From assembly GCF_010093535.1 (NCBI RefSeq), contig NW_022985162.1:2640637-2704636 (forward strand): a stretch of 64,000 nt of DNA, read 5' to 3'. Of this stretch, positions 33,295-46,570 are shown in pieces. The first letter of the stretch is position 1. The number at the start of each line of letters is the position of its first letter. Below the pieces are notes generated by a model, which worked only from the letters and a program-made list of their open reading frames with translations, made no database searches and was not told the DNA's origin. The translations under genes were made by a program, and so were the position numbers. The DNA comes from Lindgomyces ingoldianus. Taxonomy: Eukaryota; Ascomycota; Dothideomycetes; Pleosporales; Lindgomycetaceae.

Positions 33295-35653
33295 GCTGAA
33301 TGGCTACCGGAGGCTATGCGAAAGAGAAGAAGATAGGAATCAGGACTAAGAATAAGGGCCTGCTTCAACGAACCCTCGAACGAAAGCCGACAATACTCTC
33401 TTAGAGCATGACAAAATATCGTAGGTATGCAGAAAGAAAGAGGCAGACAAAGTCCCACAAAGAGAAAACAGACTTAAAGAAGGACTATATCTCACAAGAC
33501 CTAGAGTGTCAGTAACTGGGGCCGACATCTGCTAGATAAACAATCTCATCACCCTGCAGACGGTACAGGCAAATGGCTCACTCCTCCGCCCGCGGACTAC
33601 CAACACCGCATCCACGTCTCTCTACCCTTGACCACCAAGAAATCACACGACGTTTACATTGGCCCGTTGGTTGCCTTAGTCCTTCCTCTCCAAATCTCGT
33701 CTCACAATCCCAGACCATCTAGCATCTCGCACAGTGGGGGCTAACATGTTGTGTAAAATCGAGGCTCAGCAATACTTACTGGATTGCTATAGGAGGAAAA
33801 TAGAGAAGGACCGGATCTTTTCTTTGTGGAGAAGAGGGTGAAACGTATAGAGCCGCGAACGTACATTACCGCCGCAGGATACGAAGGGCGTGCAGGGTAC
33901 GTGCGAGGTACGGACTCCTGGCGCTAGTACCGGAAGGAGACTAGCGGGAGGGACGTTGTTAGCGGGATCAGCCTTGCGGTGCATGAAGGAACACCTTCGA
34001 CTGATATTTTTAGGCCTGCTGTGCAATGCAAAGGGTTAAGATGTATCGGTTGTGAGCGAACCATTTGTTACAAAGAGCAATGTTTTGAACAGAAAACAAT
34101 CGCTGAGAGTACTGCACGGGTTCTTTCCAGCACTTGGAAAGTTCGGGCTTCCGACGACGGACTTCGCCACCAGGCCTCCTCTTGTTCAATCTCCAACCAA
34201 CCTCCAAAGGCAAGCCCCGGCCCCGGGGTTCTCCCGAATTCTCACGCAAGACGCCACTCCCACTCCTCCATCGAGAGCAAAGTCGCACCTGGCAACAGTC
34301 GCGCGCTTGCAGTCCTTCATCCTCTCCCTCATCCACCGAAAGCCTCGCCGCAAGCATACATAAGCCCTCCCGCCCCGCCCCGCCATTCCGCGACACCTGT
34401 CCTTGTGTTTTCTGCAAGGAGGCGGCGAAGCATCTATTCGATACTCAAGTATTCTGACAATTCTAGCAACAGGCGCCTGCCGCCACATGCATTCATCAAC
34501 GCGCTCTCCAAGTGGTTGACGTACTATCAACAATTGCTTCTTATAGGCTGCACTCTTATGAACACCTGCTTCGATAGATACTGTTTCTTGTTACCTAGCG
34601 TGGAACATAATAAGGTATTGTAGGACATAATTTTGTACTTCACTAACGCTCTCTAATAATCTGGCAAGAAGTGTGACAGAAAAAGTTACCCTATCTATGT
34701 CCTATGTTATGTAGTAACATTCTCTACAACTGATCGAATATTCAAACTACTCGAACTTTCAGCTCGTAGTTGCCTTTTCGCACGATATTTTCACTATTCC
34801 TCTTGTCTTGGGTCCTCCATGGGAAGCGGCAATGCTGCTCCCTCCGCTACTATTAACAAGAATACCAATATTTCTCTACGAACAAACACATGTTAAATCA
34901 CATCCACATGTCTTGTCTGCGCCGCACACGACAATATGCGTAGCACAGCCATTCTCTCCTTAGCCCCCTTCCCAAGACCAAGAGTCCACTATACCTTTAT
35001 CCCCAACTTGTCTTCATAACGATCGCCGTAGCCCCTGCTTGCCCGGAGTCAAGGACCCGGAGCTCTAGGCTACGTTTCAGATCACGTTTTTCGCACGAAG
35101 AGAGTTCGATGAAGGGGCTGAAATCCTCCGCCAAGAACTGATGCTAATTAACTAGGATGGGATCGATCGCATCGGGTCGGAGTGCATGCCCATGCTCGGA
35201 GAATTTTGTGAGATGCCGATATTAGATAGGATTTTGGAGGTGTGAAGCCGGATGGGTGTAGTGGGTTGATAGAATTACGCTGCCTGTGGAGTTGGGAGTT
35301 GCTCTAAAGTTGGTGGACAGCGAGACTATAGAGAGTGCAGTTATCAAACTGCTGTCATATTATGGTACATGGTGGTCTGATCAATTGGTTTTCACAATAG
35401 AAAGCAAAAAAAAATGTGGGGGATATCTTGACATGGGGATACTCAAAAGTCCAACTCCAAAAAATATGTCGAAAACTTCCAACGCCTGGACGATGCCAAC
35501 CTAATCCATTCCAGTGCATTGCCTGCACCAAGGCTGTCTTCCAAACGGCACAGGTAGAAGTACATAAGCATAAAAGCGGCTTGAGAAATCAAAACCAATA
35601 GCTACCCATTACGCCACCCACCCGGGACTCTCGCATTCGGAGAAAGACTACCG
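33295..35653. other. Intergenic (2.4 kb)
   Basis: Frames at 33979-34623 and on the opposite strand overlap one another and have Pro/Ser/Arg-rich translations typical of non-coding GC-rich DNA. No motif, intron structure or RNA gene found. It should hold the promoter of the GPI-protein gene near 33300-33500. Confidence 0.5.
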
Positions 35654-37299
35654 CTACTGAAAGCCCATTTTCAGAATATGCGGTTTGCGTTTTTCAAGAT
35701 CAAGAATAGCTTGACCGAACATTCCATTCGCCCATGAGAACCTGGAACTTCAATTAGCACGGCCTAGCGCCTCACTCTTCTTTTGTAGTCCTTGATTTAA
35801 GATGTTGGGAAGGAAGCAGAGGGGAAGAAAAGGAAAATAAAGACTCACCACTGCCTCGTCCAATCCCCATCCCTATGGCTATGCACACTCTCATGCATCA
35901 ACCCAAACCCATCCGTACTCCCCACCAAATCCCTCAAATTCCGCACAATCTCGTCATCGCTATCGCTCGTCAAAATCGTCATAATACTAGCCATTGGCCA
36001 CGCACGTCCCGGAAGCGTATGCGGACTGCCAATCCCCGTGATCGCAGGACCCCAGGAGAAGTACGGATTATCTCTCGATAATAACCTTTTGCGTGTGTTT
36101 TGGTAGACTTTATCGTTGCGCGGAAGATATCCGAGGAATGGCGCGGAGAGTAGGGAGGGGATGTTAGGGTCATCCATCATGTTCGCACTGCCGTAGCCGT
36201 CGACTTCATACGCGAAAATATCGCCATATTTAGCGTCCCGGACAACGCCGTACTTATCAATACCCGTGCGGATCCCCGTTGACATTGTGCGCATCCAGTC
36301 AGTCAAATTCCCACCCGCGGGCTCGACCTTGGCCATGATGGCCGCGGAGGTATTGAGTGCGTGGCTGAACATCATGTTAGATGGGATGAGATATTGATAC
36401 GTACACGCGTCGTCGCTAGGGCGGTGGAATGAGCGGATGAGACCAATGTTGCCTCTATGCGGCGAGCCGTTGCAATCGTTGATTGGGGTTCCACCGTATG
36501 GTGCGCAATATGTGTATGGTGTGTGTAGCCAGGTCCCGTCATCGGCATAGCTGTCCATCGTCATACTCTGCGCGGTTTCGAGAACCTTTGAAACTGCAGC
36601 TGTCCAGTTGAATTTCCCGAAGAAAGCGTAGTCCTGCGTAGCGTTTACGTAGTCGTTGCTGAGCTGGAGAAACGAGGCTAGGGAATCAAGTTCCCAATTA
36701 CATGAGAAGACCTTGAAGTAGTCGTAGGCAGGGGAGATGGAGTCGCTGTTTATACTACTCTTCGTTGGGATCCCACTTTCATCCGGCGCTTGGAAGGCGT
36801 TACAAAATGGGGCAGTCAGGATATATCTTGCTTGAAGATTAATCGCGCCACGAAACACACTAGCCAGCGAGTCTCTCGATTCATTTGCACGGAGAACGGG
36901 TAGATAGGCTTGGAGTTGGTTCGCCGAATCTCGCAACCACATCGCCTCAATATCACCTGTGACCACAAACGTTAATTCCTCCTCTTCTCCATCAGTCCGA
37001 TTCGCAAGGCCCCGCCATCCAATCGTCGTGTCCAGGGTGCTTGGCCAAGAATTTTCGAAAACACGGAAGAGGTCCGGATCCACAATTTCCTTCTTCAACC
37101 GCGCGATCGTGTCCTCAACTTCCTGGGATGGAAAAGTCCGACATGATTGAATCGGCCTTGCAAATGAGAGATTCCAGCGGCCGGTGGAGAAAGGGCCATG
37201 TTTCTGATATGCGTAGGACGAGTAGAATGGACATTGCGCATCGGCGAGTGCCCCTGATAATGCCAAGATGGCGAGGTTTGAGAGGCGCAGCAACATCAT
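35654..37299 (-). CDS. GH125 (DUF1237) exo-alpha-mannosidase, secreted, 2 exons
   Basis: GH125 enzymes remove terminal alpha-1,6-linked mannose, e.g. from N-glycans or fungal mannan. Start is the ATG at 37299 ([20 protein letters not shown], a signal peptide); the frame just upstream opens with GTG. Exon 1 (35849-37299) covers [20 protein letters not shown], the [20 protein letters not shown] block typical of GH125, [32 protein letters not shown], the [20 protein letters not shown] region, [32 protein letters not shown], and [20 protein letters not shown] 107-nt intron (35742-35848) joins in phase to exon 2: [15 protein letters not shown] to the stop at 35654. 512 residues, the usual size. 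Intact. Confidence 0.93.
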
Positions 37300-37788
37300 A
37301 GTGGCTAGTGGGGGCACTGGAGGTGCTCGTTACTTCATGCTGGAAGACCCAAAGTGAATGATTGAATGACCATACTCCAGAAATCAGGGACCGACGTGGA
37401 AAGAAAGGTGAAAGGTCAGTCCGAGGAATGTGGAGTTTGAGGTTCGTGAACAGGTGGCGCGGAGCCAAGAATTGGCGCTTTCTGTGTCACGTTCACGGCG
37501 GATGGCGAATCAAGAAGGCGTAATTCACCAGGGTGAATTGTGACTCGCCGAAACCTATAGGCACGAAGGATGCAGTGACAAGCAACATGGAAATAGAACT
37601 CTTAACTACACACACCAACAAGAATTGAAGATGGTGGTTCGAGCAATGCATTGGAGTCCGCTGATCTTCCCACATCTAAATAGATTAATCGCCAAGCCTC
37701 AAACGAGCCGTGCCGACATTAGTGAACACCACAATCATGCATGTCTATCAATCCCAAGATATTTATCGTGACTCTCTATCGTTTTCAA
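37300..37788. other. Intergenic, promoter of the GH125 gene and 3' end of COG4
   Basis: 489 bp; no motif recognised. Small frames on both strands are not believed. Confidence 0.5.
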
Positions 37789-40196
37789 TCATCCTTTCAC
37801 AATAGCCCTTACTCTCCTTCTCTCCTCCGCATCCAGTACCCAAGGAATACCTAATTCACCACCGGCCTCTTCATTGACGACATCGTCCCATTCATCATCC
37901 TCCATATTCATGATCAGCGTCATCTGCGTGCATTTTGTGAACGCATCACGGAGTCCGTATTTTCCACCTGCGACTGCTGCGTTGATAATTCCAGCAATGT
38001 CTCGCTCAAGTCTACCTGCGCCCAATTCGTTAACCCTTCCGTAGTAACTCTTGATTCGCTTTTCAAGTGTGGTTGCGAGATAGTTCATTGCGACCGTGAG
38101 AAGACGATCAAAGTTTGCGGGAGTTAGGATGCGTTTGATAGGACGAATCAAAGCACCCCAGCTCCGATCGAAGCGAGATTTCACTAGGTCTGTGTCATCG
38201 CCCTCGGCTTCTTCGTCCTGGGCGCCAGAATCATCTGATGGGGCGTAGTCGATGTCGCGAAAAGCATCTGCCAGAATTGGGCGAACACGAGGTTTCAGAA
38301 CTTGATGGAAGGTTTCTCGGATGAGGTCACGAAGCAGCTCGGTGCTCTTGGAAGAGAAAGAATGTTCCATGGATTTCAAGATATTCTCGACAAAGACTGC
38401 ATCATGGCCAAAGGGGAAGAGATCGTGGAGCGAAGAAGGGGAGGGGCCGTCCTGACTAGTGGCGGTTTGGGGTTGCCCGCCTATTCGGGTCATTATGCGC
38501 TTGATGTAGTCGTTTGCCACGTCCAGGTTGTTGATCTGGACGAGGAATGCAATTACTTTATCCTCTGGAGGTAGTGCACCTTGGATGATAGGCTTAAGAT
38601 AACACTCATCTCTCATCTTTCGTTGGATCATCCCTATGAAGTCGGAGCTTAACACACGTCCAACATCAGGGACAACACTAGCCACAACAGCGCGCTGAGA
38701 TGTCGCCAATGACCTTTGAAGGATCTGATTAACGATGTACATGACATCGTCTACTGCTGAAGAAATGAAAGGAGGGTTTGCACCGAGCGGTTTAGCTGGA
38801 TTGAGATTCAGGTCGGATGGTGATTCGTCCAGCTGAAAGGCCTTTTCTACAGAACGTCGGAAGAAGAAGGTTGTCATGATGTTGAAGGGCTCGACCAGAT
38901 GGGACGAGACCTTCTTGTGGAGGTTGCTGGTAGCTAAGAAATGAGGCATGACCAAGCCATGGTCAATACCAGTAGCATCTTCACGCTCTTGTGGCTAGCT
39001 TGGTGAGCAGGTGCTGTAAATGAATTCATGAGAAGACCTACAGCGCACTTGGAGGAGAGGAACCGCGAGTACAAGGCCCAACGTCCAAGCATCAGTGAGC
39101 TCTCTCCAAGTAATCCATCCACTTCCTTCATGTTGACGCCCTCATCCTCACTTGATCGCGCGGCATTGGCGGGCGAATTCGAGCGTGGGGTGCCTATTGC
39201 AGGCTTCGAAGCAAAGCTCTGAACTAGGAAAGAAAAGGCATATGATTTGATGTCGGTCAGTTTTCGATTGATCAATCGTTCATCCTGCCAGGTGTCGAGA
39301 ATGATGCCGCCTTGAACATCGGCTTCAATCTGGAGACGTTCAATGACCTTGGCCATCATGCCAGGGCCATAGTGTTGCTCGACGAGAGGCTCATGGCCAT
39401 CGACAATCTGGGCTATGTGCTCGAATAGTTTTGTGATTGTGTTGGTATAAAAGAAGCCTTCCTTCCTCTGGCCGGGGGGGGGAGAATTGAAGTTTGCCCG
39501 GGCTCTTGCCGCCACGCCCTGGCAGACATATCGACCATAGGCATCAAGGCCTGTATCAGCCCGCCCAATTAAGGGGAAGAGCTTGAAGAATCTTGTTACT
39601 CTCGATCCATCTCCTTCCTTTGCGGCCTTCTCAAACTCGCGCAGGAACAGGCCGCACAAAGACTCTGCCGCAGCATCCAGCGTCACGCGGGGAGGGTCAG
39701 GGACCTCCACCGTTGGCACAATCTCTTCCGCAAAGCTCCCATCTATGACGTCGTCGGGGATCTTGGAGGCTCGACTGAGATAGGCAGCCGCGGTTTCCCA
39801 ATCCTGCGGGGCACCCATTGAGCCATCTACGCCAAGCACGCAGGCCTTCAGTTCGGCCACCTGCTCCACCACCTCGAGGGTGGCCTTGACGTTAGATTGC
39901 TCATAGTCCAGCCGCTTGACGGCGCTCGAAATTCGATGTGCGGTGGATGCAGCATCTGAAAGCATGCCATTGCTGATGGACCGGGTGTTGACGACGTGGG
40001 AGCCGAGGTGGGCGCGGAGCAGATCGAGCCGGCCGAGGTCACGGGACAGGTCCTTCTGCGATGCGATCAGGTCGTCCAGTCGCTGGGTGACGGTGGTCTC
40101 TTGATGGTGCAGGAGGGCCAGGGTGGCGTGGATGTCAGCCACAGAGGCGGCGGCATACATGGGATACGCAAGTTCAGGGTGGCCATTTCGCATCAT
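37789..40196 (-). CDS. cog4: Conserved oligomeric Golgi complex subunit 4 (COG4), 2 exons
   Basis: COG4 belongs to lobe A of the COG tethering complex, which returns Golgi glycosyltransferases by retrograde vesicle tethering. The ATG at 40196 (MMRNGHPELAYPMYAAASVA) is the first in frame close to the conserved start. Exon 1 (39042-40196) has the N-terminal coiled-coil (ATLALLHHQETTVTQRLDDL, then the DLGRLDLLRAHLGSHV segment), a GMMAKVIERLQIEADVQGGI block and SLMLGRWALYSRFL. A 56-nt intron (38986-39041) restores SSKCA-REDATGIDHGLVMPHF, which matches the family better than either open frame alone. Exon 2 (37789-38985) has DVMYIVNQILQRSLATSQR, YYGRVNELGAGRLERDI, the GKYGLRDAFTKCTQM segment and EWDDVVNEEAGGELGIPWVL. 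783 residues, normal length. Confidence 0.92.
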
Positions 40197-41104
40197 ATTG
40201 ACATGACGGCATGAGGGGGGGGGGAGAAGCGCTGGGAAGCTGGATCGCGCGCAAAGGGAGGAGTATTTTTGGGGCGCTGATCGGCGACGGTGATATGTGG
40301 GCTTGTGTCGCGAGCTGCCAGCGGCTGGGGGAGTTGATTTGGTGACGTCGCTCCGGTGCTGCAGGGGCACCTCAGCCCAAACCATGAAAATGGCTGGCAA
40401 AACCCTCCTCCAACCACCAGGTCCAGTGTCTTTGCACACTTGAACAGCGCATTGTCGCACAAGCGACGCTACATCCCATCGCGCCCTGATTCTTCGTTTT
40501 TCTCTGCAAAATACTCCAAAGTCTTCGTTCAGACATTGAGACGTTCAGACGGGGAGACCTCACCAAAACATCTGCTTTTGGTGCACCGCCTCCCTCCCCC
40601 CCCCCCCACAGGCCTAGATTGCGCTCAAACGACGCACGCTGATTACGAGTCGACAGTACCACTCCTGCACACCAACGACGAGGGCGGAGAACAAAGCAAT
40701 CTGACGGCCCCTCGAGCTCCCCAAATCCAATTGCCTCAATTGAACTGTCGCAGGCAGTCGCATTCTCAGTCGCAGGCTCGAGCGCGGTGTCACTGTGGAG
40801 CCCTTGCCCAAAACAAACTGCCTCTTCCATCCACCACGGCAGGGGCACTCGTTCTCATTTCCGCCACAGCGAGCATATCTTTCCGCAGCTGAAACCTTTT
40901 GTCGGCCCATGAAACCTTTTGTTAGCCCACCCCCATGCCTCTACCACAATTGCCGACCTCTTCAAAGTTTTAATTCCTCTGTCAGTCGTTGAGGTCGAGT
41001 CTCGAGTTGGCTGGTTGCTCTCCACGGCGACGCTGCGAATCCTCCGTCGTCTTTCGCAGCAACCCCACATCCGCACCGTGGGTCCACGTTGCGCGCCTCC
41101 CACC
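40197..41104. promoter_or_regulatory. Divergent upstream region of cog4 (-) and the NIPA gene (+)
   Basis: 908 bp between divergent starts. Contains a run of C (40599-40609) and a shorter G run near 40217-40226, and a 12-bp direct repeat TGAAACCTTTTG at 40890-40901 and 40910-40921, 20 bp apart, upstream of the NIPA start. Long frames here are shadows without motifs. Confidence 0.45.
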
Positions 41105-43268
41105 ATGGACTCCGCTGGCAACCTCATCCTCGTCGCCCACGATGTCTATGCCCGGAGCGGCGGCGTGAGCTCTGACGCCTCCAAACGACCTCCCATATAC
41201 AAAATCGTCGGACTAATACTAGCAATCTCCTCTGGCCTATTCATTGGAGTCTCCTTCGTTCTGAAGAAGCTTGGCTTGCTCAAGGCCAATGTCAAGTACA
41301 ATGAAGAGGCCGGTGAGGGCTACGGCTACCTCAAGAATGTCTGGTGGTGGTCTGGCATGACCCTGATGATCATCGGAGAAATCTGCAACTTCGTCGCCTA
41401 CGCATTCGTTGACGCTATTCTCGTTACTCCGCTAGGGGCTTTGTCAGTCGTCGTTACCACAATTCTATCTGCCATATTTCTCAAAGAGCGGCTGAGTTTC
41501 GTGGGGAAGGTTGGATGCTTCAATTGCATAATTGGATCCGTCGTCATCGTTATCAACGCGCCGTCACAGTCGGCCGTTGCCGATATTCAGGACATGAAGA
41601 AGCTGGTCATCGCCCCTGGATTCCTCAGCTACGCAGGAGTTATCATCGTTGGATGTGTTGTTATTGCTCTCTGGTTAGGACCCAAGTACGGCAAGAGGTC
41701 CATGATGGTCTATCTCAGCATTTGCAGTCTCATTGGAGGACTGAGCGTTGTGGCTACCCAAGGTCTCGGTGCTGCAATTGTGGCTCAGATTGGAGGAAAG
41801 TCGCAGTTCAAGGAGTGGTTCCTGTATGTTCTGCTCGTATTCGTGATCTCGACATTAGTTACCGAGATCATCTATCTCAATGTAAGTCTTCTTCGTAATC
41901 CTTGCCTCAGCATCCCTAACACTTGTTCAGAAAGCTCTGAATCTCTTCAACGCCGCCCTCGTCACCCCTACCTATTATGTCTTCTTTACCTCGTCCACTA
42001 TCGTCACCTCCGCCATCCTTTTCCAGGGCTTCAAGGGCACTGCTGCAACCATCTCCACCGTCATTATGGGCTTCCTGCAAATCTGCACTGGAGTAGTCTT
42101 ACTGCAGCTCTCCAAATCAGCCAAAGATGTTCCTGACGCCGCTGTGTTCAAGGGCGATCTCGACCAGGTTCGAACCGTTGCCGAGCAAGAAGAGCCGGAG
42201 TATGAGCCAAGAGCAGATACAATTCGTGGTGGCGGTGCGATCCTGCGGTCGCTCTCCAAGGCGAGGACCGAGAAGCAAGCCATGGAGGCAAAGAGGCTTC
42301 ACGAAGAGCAGATGGAGCCCATTGGAGAAAATGAACAGGTCGAGTGGGACGGCCTGCGTAGGCGGAAAACTGTCGTGGAACCCGGTCAAACACAAACTCT
42401 CATTCGACATAAGACGATCCATCCACCCCTAGGAATGACGCACTTCCCTACTTCAGATGACGAGTCAGACAACGAATCCGACATCCACCCCGGCTTCTTC
42501 CGGCGCCTGCGATCGAGAGGGAAATCAAGGGATGGCCACCACCCCGTGCAACCATCCCCAATTGGACTCAGTTCTCTTCCCCCGCAACCAGGATCCACCG
42601 ATGGAGCCGCAGACTCAAATTCAGAGAAAGAACACATATACGGCCTACCCCCCGGCCTACAGAAAGAACTGCAAGCAGACACCTCATACAAACCCCACGA
42701 AACAACTATCCAATTCGCACCCATTGCTTCCCCACCAAACCAAGATGGCCAGAAATCCCGCGATTCGCTCCATCCGCCAAAACCTCCACCTCATACGGCG
42801 AAGCGTCAATTTTCATTCCAGAATGTATTTCATCGCCACCGCTCGGGGTCCACGGGTGAAGGCGAGACCAGTGGAGTGAGGCCAACGAGCAGACATAGTC
42901 GCAAAACGAGTCGAGATAAGAGCACCCTCGCGACCGAAGAGGAGCGGCTTGGCCTTGTAAAAGGAGATTCACAAAACCTTCTTTCGATACCGCGGCGAGA
43001 ACACAGCCCCGCCGCGTACTCCGACATAGACGAAGATTGGCAGATAGCAAGTCGAGACACCTCACCTGCACGCGGGAATTTGAGTCCCAGAGGTGGAGGC
43101 TTGGTTACCGTGCCTAGTGGATCTAGTCTTCCGGATTTCGCATTCGAGGGGAGGGGCCAGAGGACGGCGAGGAGGGTCGAGACGGAGGAGAGTGATAGTG
43201 GAAGCGGAAGGGAATATGACAAGGATGTTGAGAAGGGAGGGGATGGGGGTTCGGGCGCTTTTATCTAA
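41105..43268 (+). CDS. NIPA-family (DUF803) Mg2+ transporter with long cytosolic tail, 2 exons
   Basis: NIPA proteins are multi-pass membrane proteins implicated in Mg2+ transport; fungal members are uncharacterised. The ATG at 41105 lies in CACCATGG. Exon 1 41105-41881, a 49-nt intron (41882-41930, GTAAGT...TTCAG), exon 2 41931-43268; 704 residues. The first about 350 residues hold roughly nine hydrophobic segments with family landmarks: SSGLFIGVSFVLKKLGL, YLKNVWWWSGMTLMIIGEIC, FVDAILVTPLGALSVVV, LKERLSFVGKVGCFNCIIGS, VVATQGLGAAI, and KALNLFNAALVTPTYYVFFT after the intron. The remaining 350 residues are hydrophilic, Ser/Pro/Arg/Glu-rich and probably cytosolic and phosphorylated. The intron lies inside the membrane domain between two conserved helices. 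Confidence 0.92.
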
Positions 43269-44353
43269 GCGAGACTTGGTTCTGGATGCGATGCCTGAGC
43301 TGGGCTAGGCGTAAGTCTCCTTGTCACTTTCCTATGGGTGTCTGGCAAGTTCACGTCTGTCCATACTTTACGCTGCTTCTCTATCTGTCGGCCCTGGCTT
43401 GGATACATCAGGCGCCGATTTTTGGTCTTGTTTGCATACATGCATTTTTGGACGAGGCTGGAGCCCTGGGTCCTGAACTTGGATAGAGCATTGTGTATGA
43501 GTTTTTGCGAGGATCCTGTCTTGTATATTACATGATACCGACGTTTATGATCGCTAGCGGTGTTTTAGTATTGGGAGATGGATTTGGATATACCAAAGAG
43601 AAATTGGATTGGATAGCGATCCGAGGCGCTCGGATATGGTGAGGAGGGGATAGGAAAGGAGTAGGGTGTTAGAGTGGGAGCATACATCTTGCATCGTTAT
43701 ACTAGTGATGACATTGACACATATCCGTTGTCATGAATGCATATAATGATTTTTCTGTCCACCTTTATGGAAAACTCCCTTGAGCTCCACTTTCTGTCTG
43801 TCGTGTTTGAAGTACTCGACCCTGAGATTCTTTTTTTGTTAAAAGTCTGCATTCTATTAATTGCTAATTTCAGCAAGAACTAACAGGGATTAAACCTTCC
43901 CTGACCATGTTCCGCCTTGGGTGCAAATATGCTATGGGCACATAGACCATCCCGTACATTATCCCCCCTTTTGTCAGGTAGGCAGTTAGTAGGTTAGGGT
44001 ATATAAATCACGCCAACCCTCGCACTCTTCCTTCCTCCATACTGTCTTAGAGGAATACATCTCCTCTGTAATGGTCCACTCGGTAAATTGATTGGTTTTA
44101 TGAGCGTAGAGCCTCAAAATTGGGTACGCAAGTGACCCTAGGCTGTCCAGCGGGCGTGGAAAAAATCCCAAACTGTTACTAAGGATGGAAGACCTGTGAC
44201 TAGACTCTCAAATGGAAATACTCTGTGAGCCCCATACGTTGGCGCCTGGGGACTGGGCTAGATGTCCAATCCTCCTGTATTCTACTCTACCGCCGCCAGG
44301 AACAAAAATAGCTACAATATGGTGGTCATAGAATCGCTTGCCTGCGACACCAG

Positions 44354-44387
44354 CCCTCTCTCAACCCTCTCTCAACCCTCTCTCGGC
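44354..44387. repeat. 12-bp tandem triplicate (CCCTCTCTCAA type)
   Basis: CCCTCTCTCAA occurs twice and a third time as CCCTCTCTCGG, head to tail, forming a short minisatellite in intergenic DNA. Confidence 0.6.
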
Positions 44388-44829
44388 CTCCCCACACAAA
44401 CCCTTTGGGTGCTACGTACACTCTCCACTTAAAATTGAAAACATGAGTGGGGGAACAAGCTAGTTGTGGGCACTTCGTTTGGGGTGTCTTAAAACAAACT
44501 AGCCGTAGCAAAATAATACAACTAGTCCTCTAATAACGCTTTAGAAACCACTTCGTGAGAGATAATTTAAGTATTCTAAAAATAACGCTACCACCAACTA
44601 TGATGAGTGCTCTAAAAAAGCTGTTGAATTCGTGGATATGAGGCCAACCTGCCGTCCAATGCTTGCTTAGCTCCAATCCTCCACCAAAAAGAAGATGGTG
44701 AAGTAAGCAGCGAAGGGAGCCCCAGACCAAGAGCTCATCTTGGCCTAGGCCTTCTAAACAGGTTGGGAATCACATAAAATGGTAAAACTGAATCATTATA
44801 AGAGTTGAGTTGGGAACTTCTCAATCTCT

Positions 44830-45360
44830 CAGGCGTCACCTGAAATGCTTGCTTGCGCCCAAAAGACATACTCAATCGGCAAGAGAGCTGGGATGGGGTC
44901 TGCTAAAAATGTCGGTCTACGTCGGCAACGGTGAGATCCTGGTGCGGACTAAAAGGCTAGTACTCGGCTCCTACGCAATCCTAGTTTAAGTCCTCTCAAA
45001 AGACTGAGAATAACCAGAATACTTGCTTGACTCCTGGTTTGGGCTAAGAATATAAACGACCTCCTATCATAAGATTCTGCTCTGGGTCTTAAAAATTTTC
45101 TAACCCTGCTAGACACGATTTGACCTCGGAGCCGAATAAAAACAATAGTATTCACCAAATAAGGACGTAACCCGAGGCCTACACAAAGTTCGCACCTAAA
45201 CTTGGAATTCTTTCTTGGTCCCTGGTTTAGACTAAAAACTGTCGAGAATCCCCGTTATGAAACCTAGTTCGAGTCTTCTATAATAGTCAGCTCGTACTTG
45301 AAATCCCTGCTTGGCTTCTAGACTACAGTGGAAACATGAACTACTCTCCCCATGAGCCTT
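44830..45360. repeat. Degenerate ~93-bp tandem repeat, about 5-6 units
   Basis: Blocks starting near 44841, 44934, 45018, 45206 and 45299 (with a weaker one near 45111) align by eye around CTTGCTTGACTCCTGG, the GACTAAAA stretch and a CCTAGTTYRAGTC motif about 50 bp later. Units are highly diverged. The CCTAGTTCGAGTC part loosely resembles a tRNA T-arm, but I could not fold a tRNA. Confidence 0.45.
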
Positions 45361-46570
45361 TTATCTATATCAGACAGTGAATAGTCTTGGCCATTTCGTT
45401 GGAGTTTTCAAAATTGGGGCGAAGCTAGGTGGGAGTTAGAATGCGCAGAGAATAGCTACTGAGTATTATTTCTTGTTCTCGTTATCTATTTATTTGTAGG
45501 CTCTGGCGCAGTTACAGAATGTTAACATCAGAAGTGGCCACTGCCTGAAACAACGATTCTGACTGCCCGCTTCCCTGGAAGACCATACACATGTCCCGGG
45601 GAAGAGGAACTCCGCTGAAGCATTATGAAGCCTGAAAGAAATGGGGAAATCTACTCGCCATCAGCCCTCTACATCTAGTCTTCATAGAGAGGATAGTAAA
45701 GTCGTGCATATAGCATATACTGCGTGTACATTCGTTTGTTTTGTTCAGCTCATAGACCTGCAAAGAAAAGACCCATACAGGTAATAAAGAGTGCCGGAAC
45801 TAGAGCGATTTAAAAAAGGATTATGTTCTGGATGAAAATAATGGAAATTACATGAGGGTGGGACGGCAAACTCAGCATTGCTGTATTGCCGTTAGAAAAA
45901 CCCAACACCGCCATTCCGCCATATCATGTTCAGGGATCACCCACCATCAACACTCCAACGTCAATATATAAGTCTTGCTCACTAATTCTCATAATAATGT
46001 TGACATATTTGATTAGACACCAAGATTGCACTAGACCTTCTCGACACCTTTCAACGGCTTGAGTGGGCTGCGTACTTTAGGTAATAGCTTCGTGTTGGAC
46101 GTCAATAAATGTAGGAACTCCATCCGGAAGCGCCTCAGTCTACTCTTACACTCTCTTTCCACTGCCAGGCATTTCACTTCAACAGAATTCCATTTGCCTT
46201 CTGCTAGGGCGACACCTTGCAACAATTGCAAATAAAACTAGAAAAGCTGCCTGCAACACTAGACGCAGGTTTTTCTGATGGCATGATCAAATCTGTATCA
46301 GTTTGCTTAATTTGTGCAGCTGTTAATCCCACTCTCGGTACCATTCGTCATTCCCCGCGTAAAATTTCTACTGGCTCACTAGCTCAGGTGCCGATCCCTT
46401 TAACTATGGAAGAAACAACATTCGGAAAACAGCACGCTTCTTCCCTGTTCTCTCTAAGAGACTTATGACCATTTCATCTTTAAATGGCTCCTGAAAATGC
46501 CCATAACACATGATACCACAGCACAAAGTTGGGGGGGTCCTAATGCGGGAAGCCTTGCGAGGAGAATTTG

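Larger units (their letters stand above)
43269..46561. other. Intergenic (3.3 kb) left of the MULE
   Basis: No gene recognised. It holds a 12-bp triplicate and a degenerate 93-bp tandem repeat (separate entries). The small frames at 46031-46231 (-) and 46217-46468 (+) have no motif. Confidence 0.5.

Noticed and set aside
33979..34623. 214-residue plus-strand frame in intergenic DNA
   Set aside because: Overlapping long frames on both strands in GC-rich DNA, Pro/Ser/Arg-rich, with no domain, signal peptide or conserved start.
45255..45285. CCTAGTTCGAGTC as a tRNA T-arm
   Set aside because: No acceptor stem, D-arm or anticodon stem could be paired around it.
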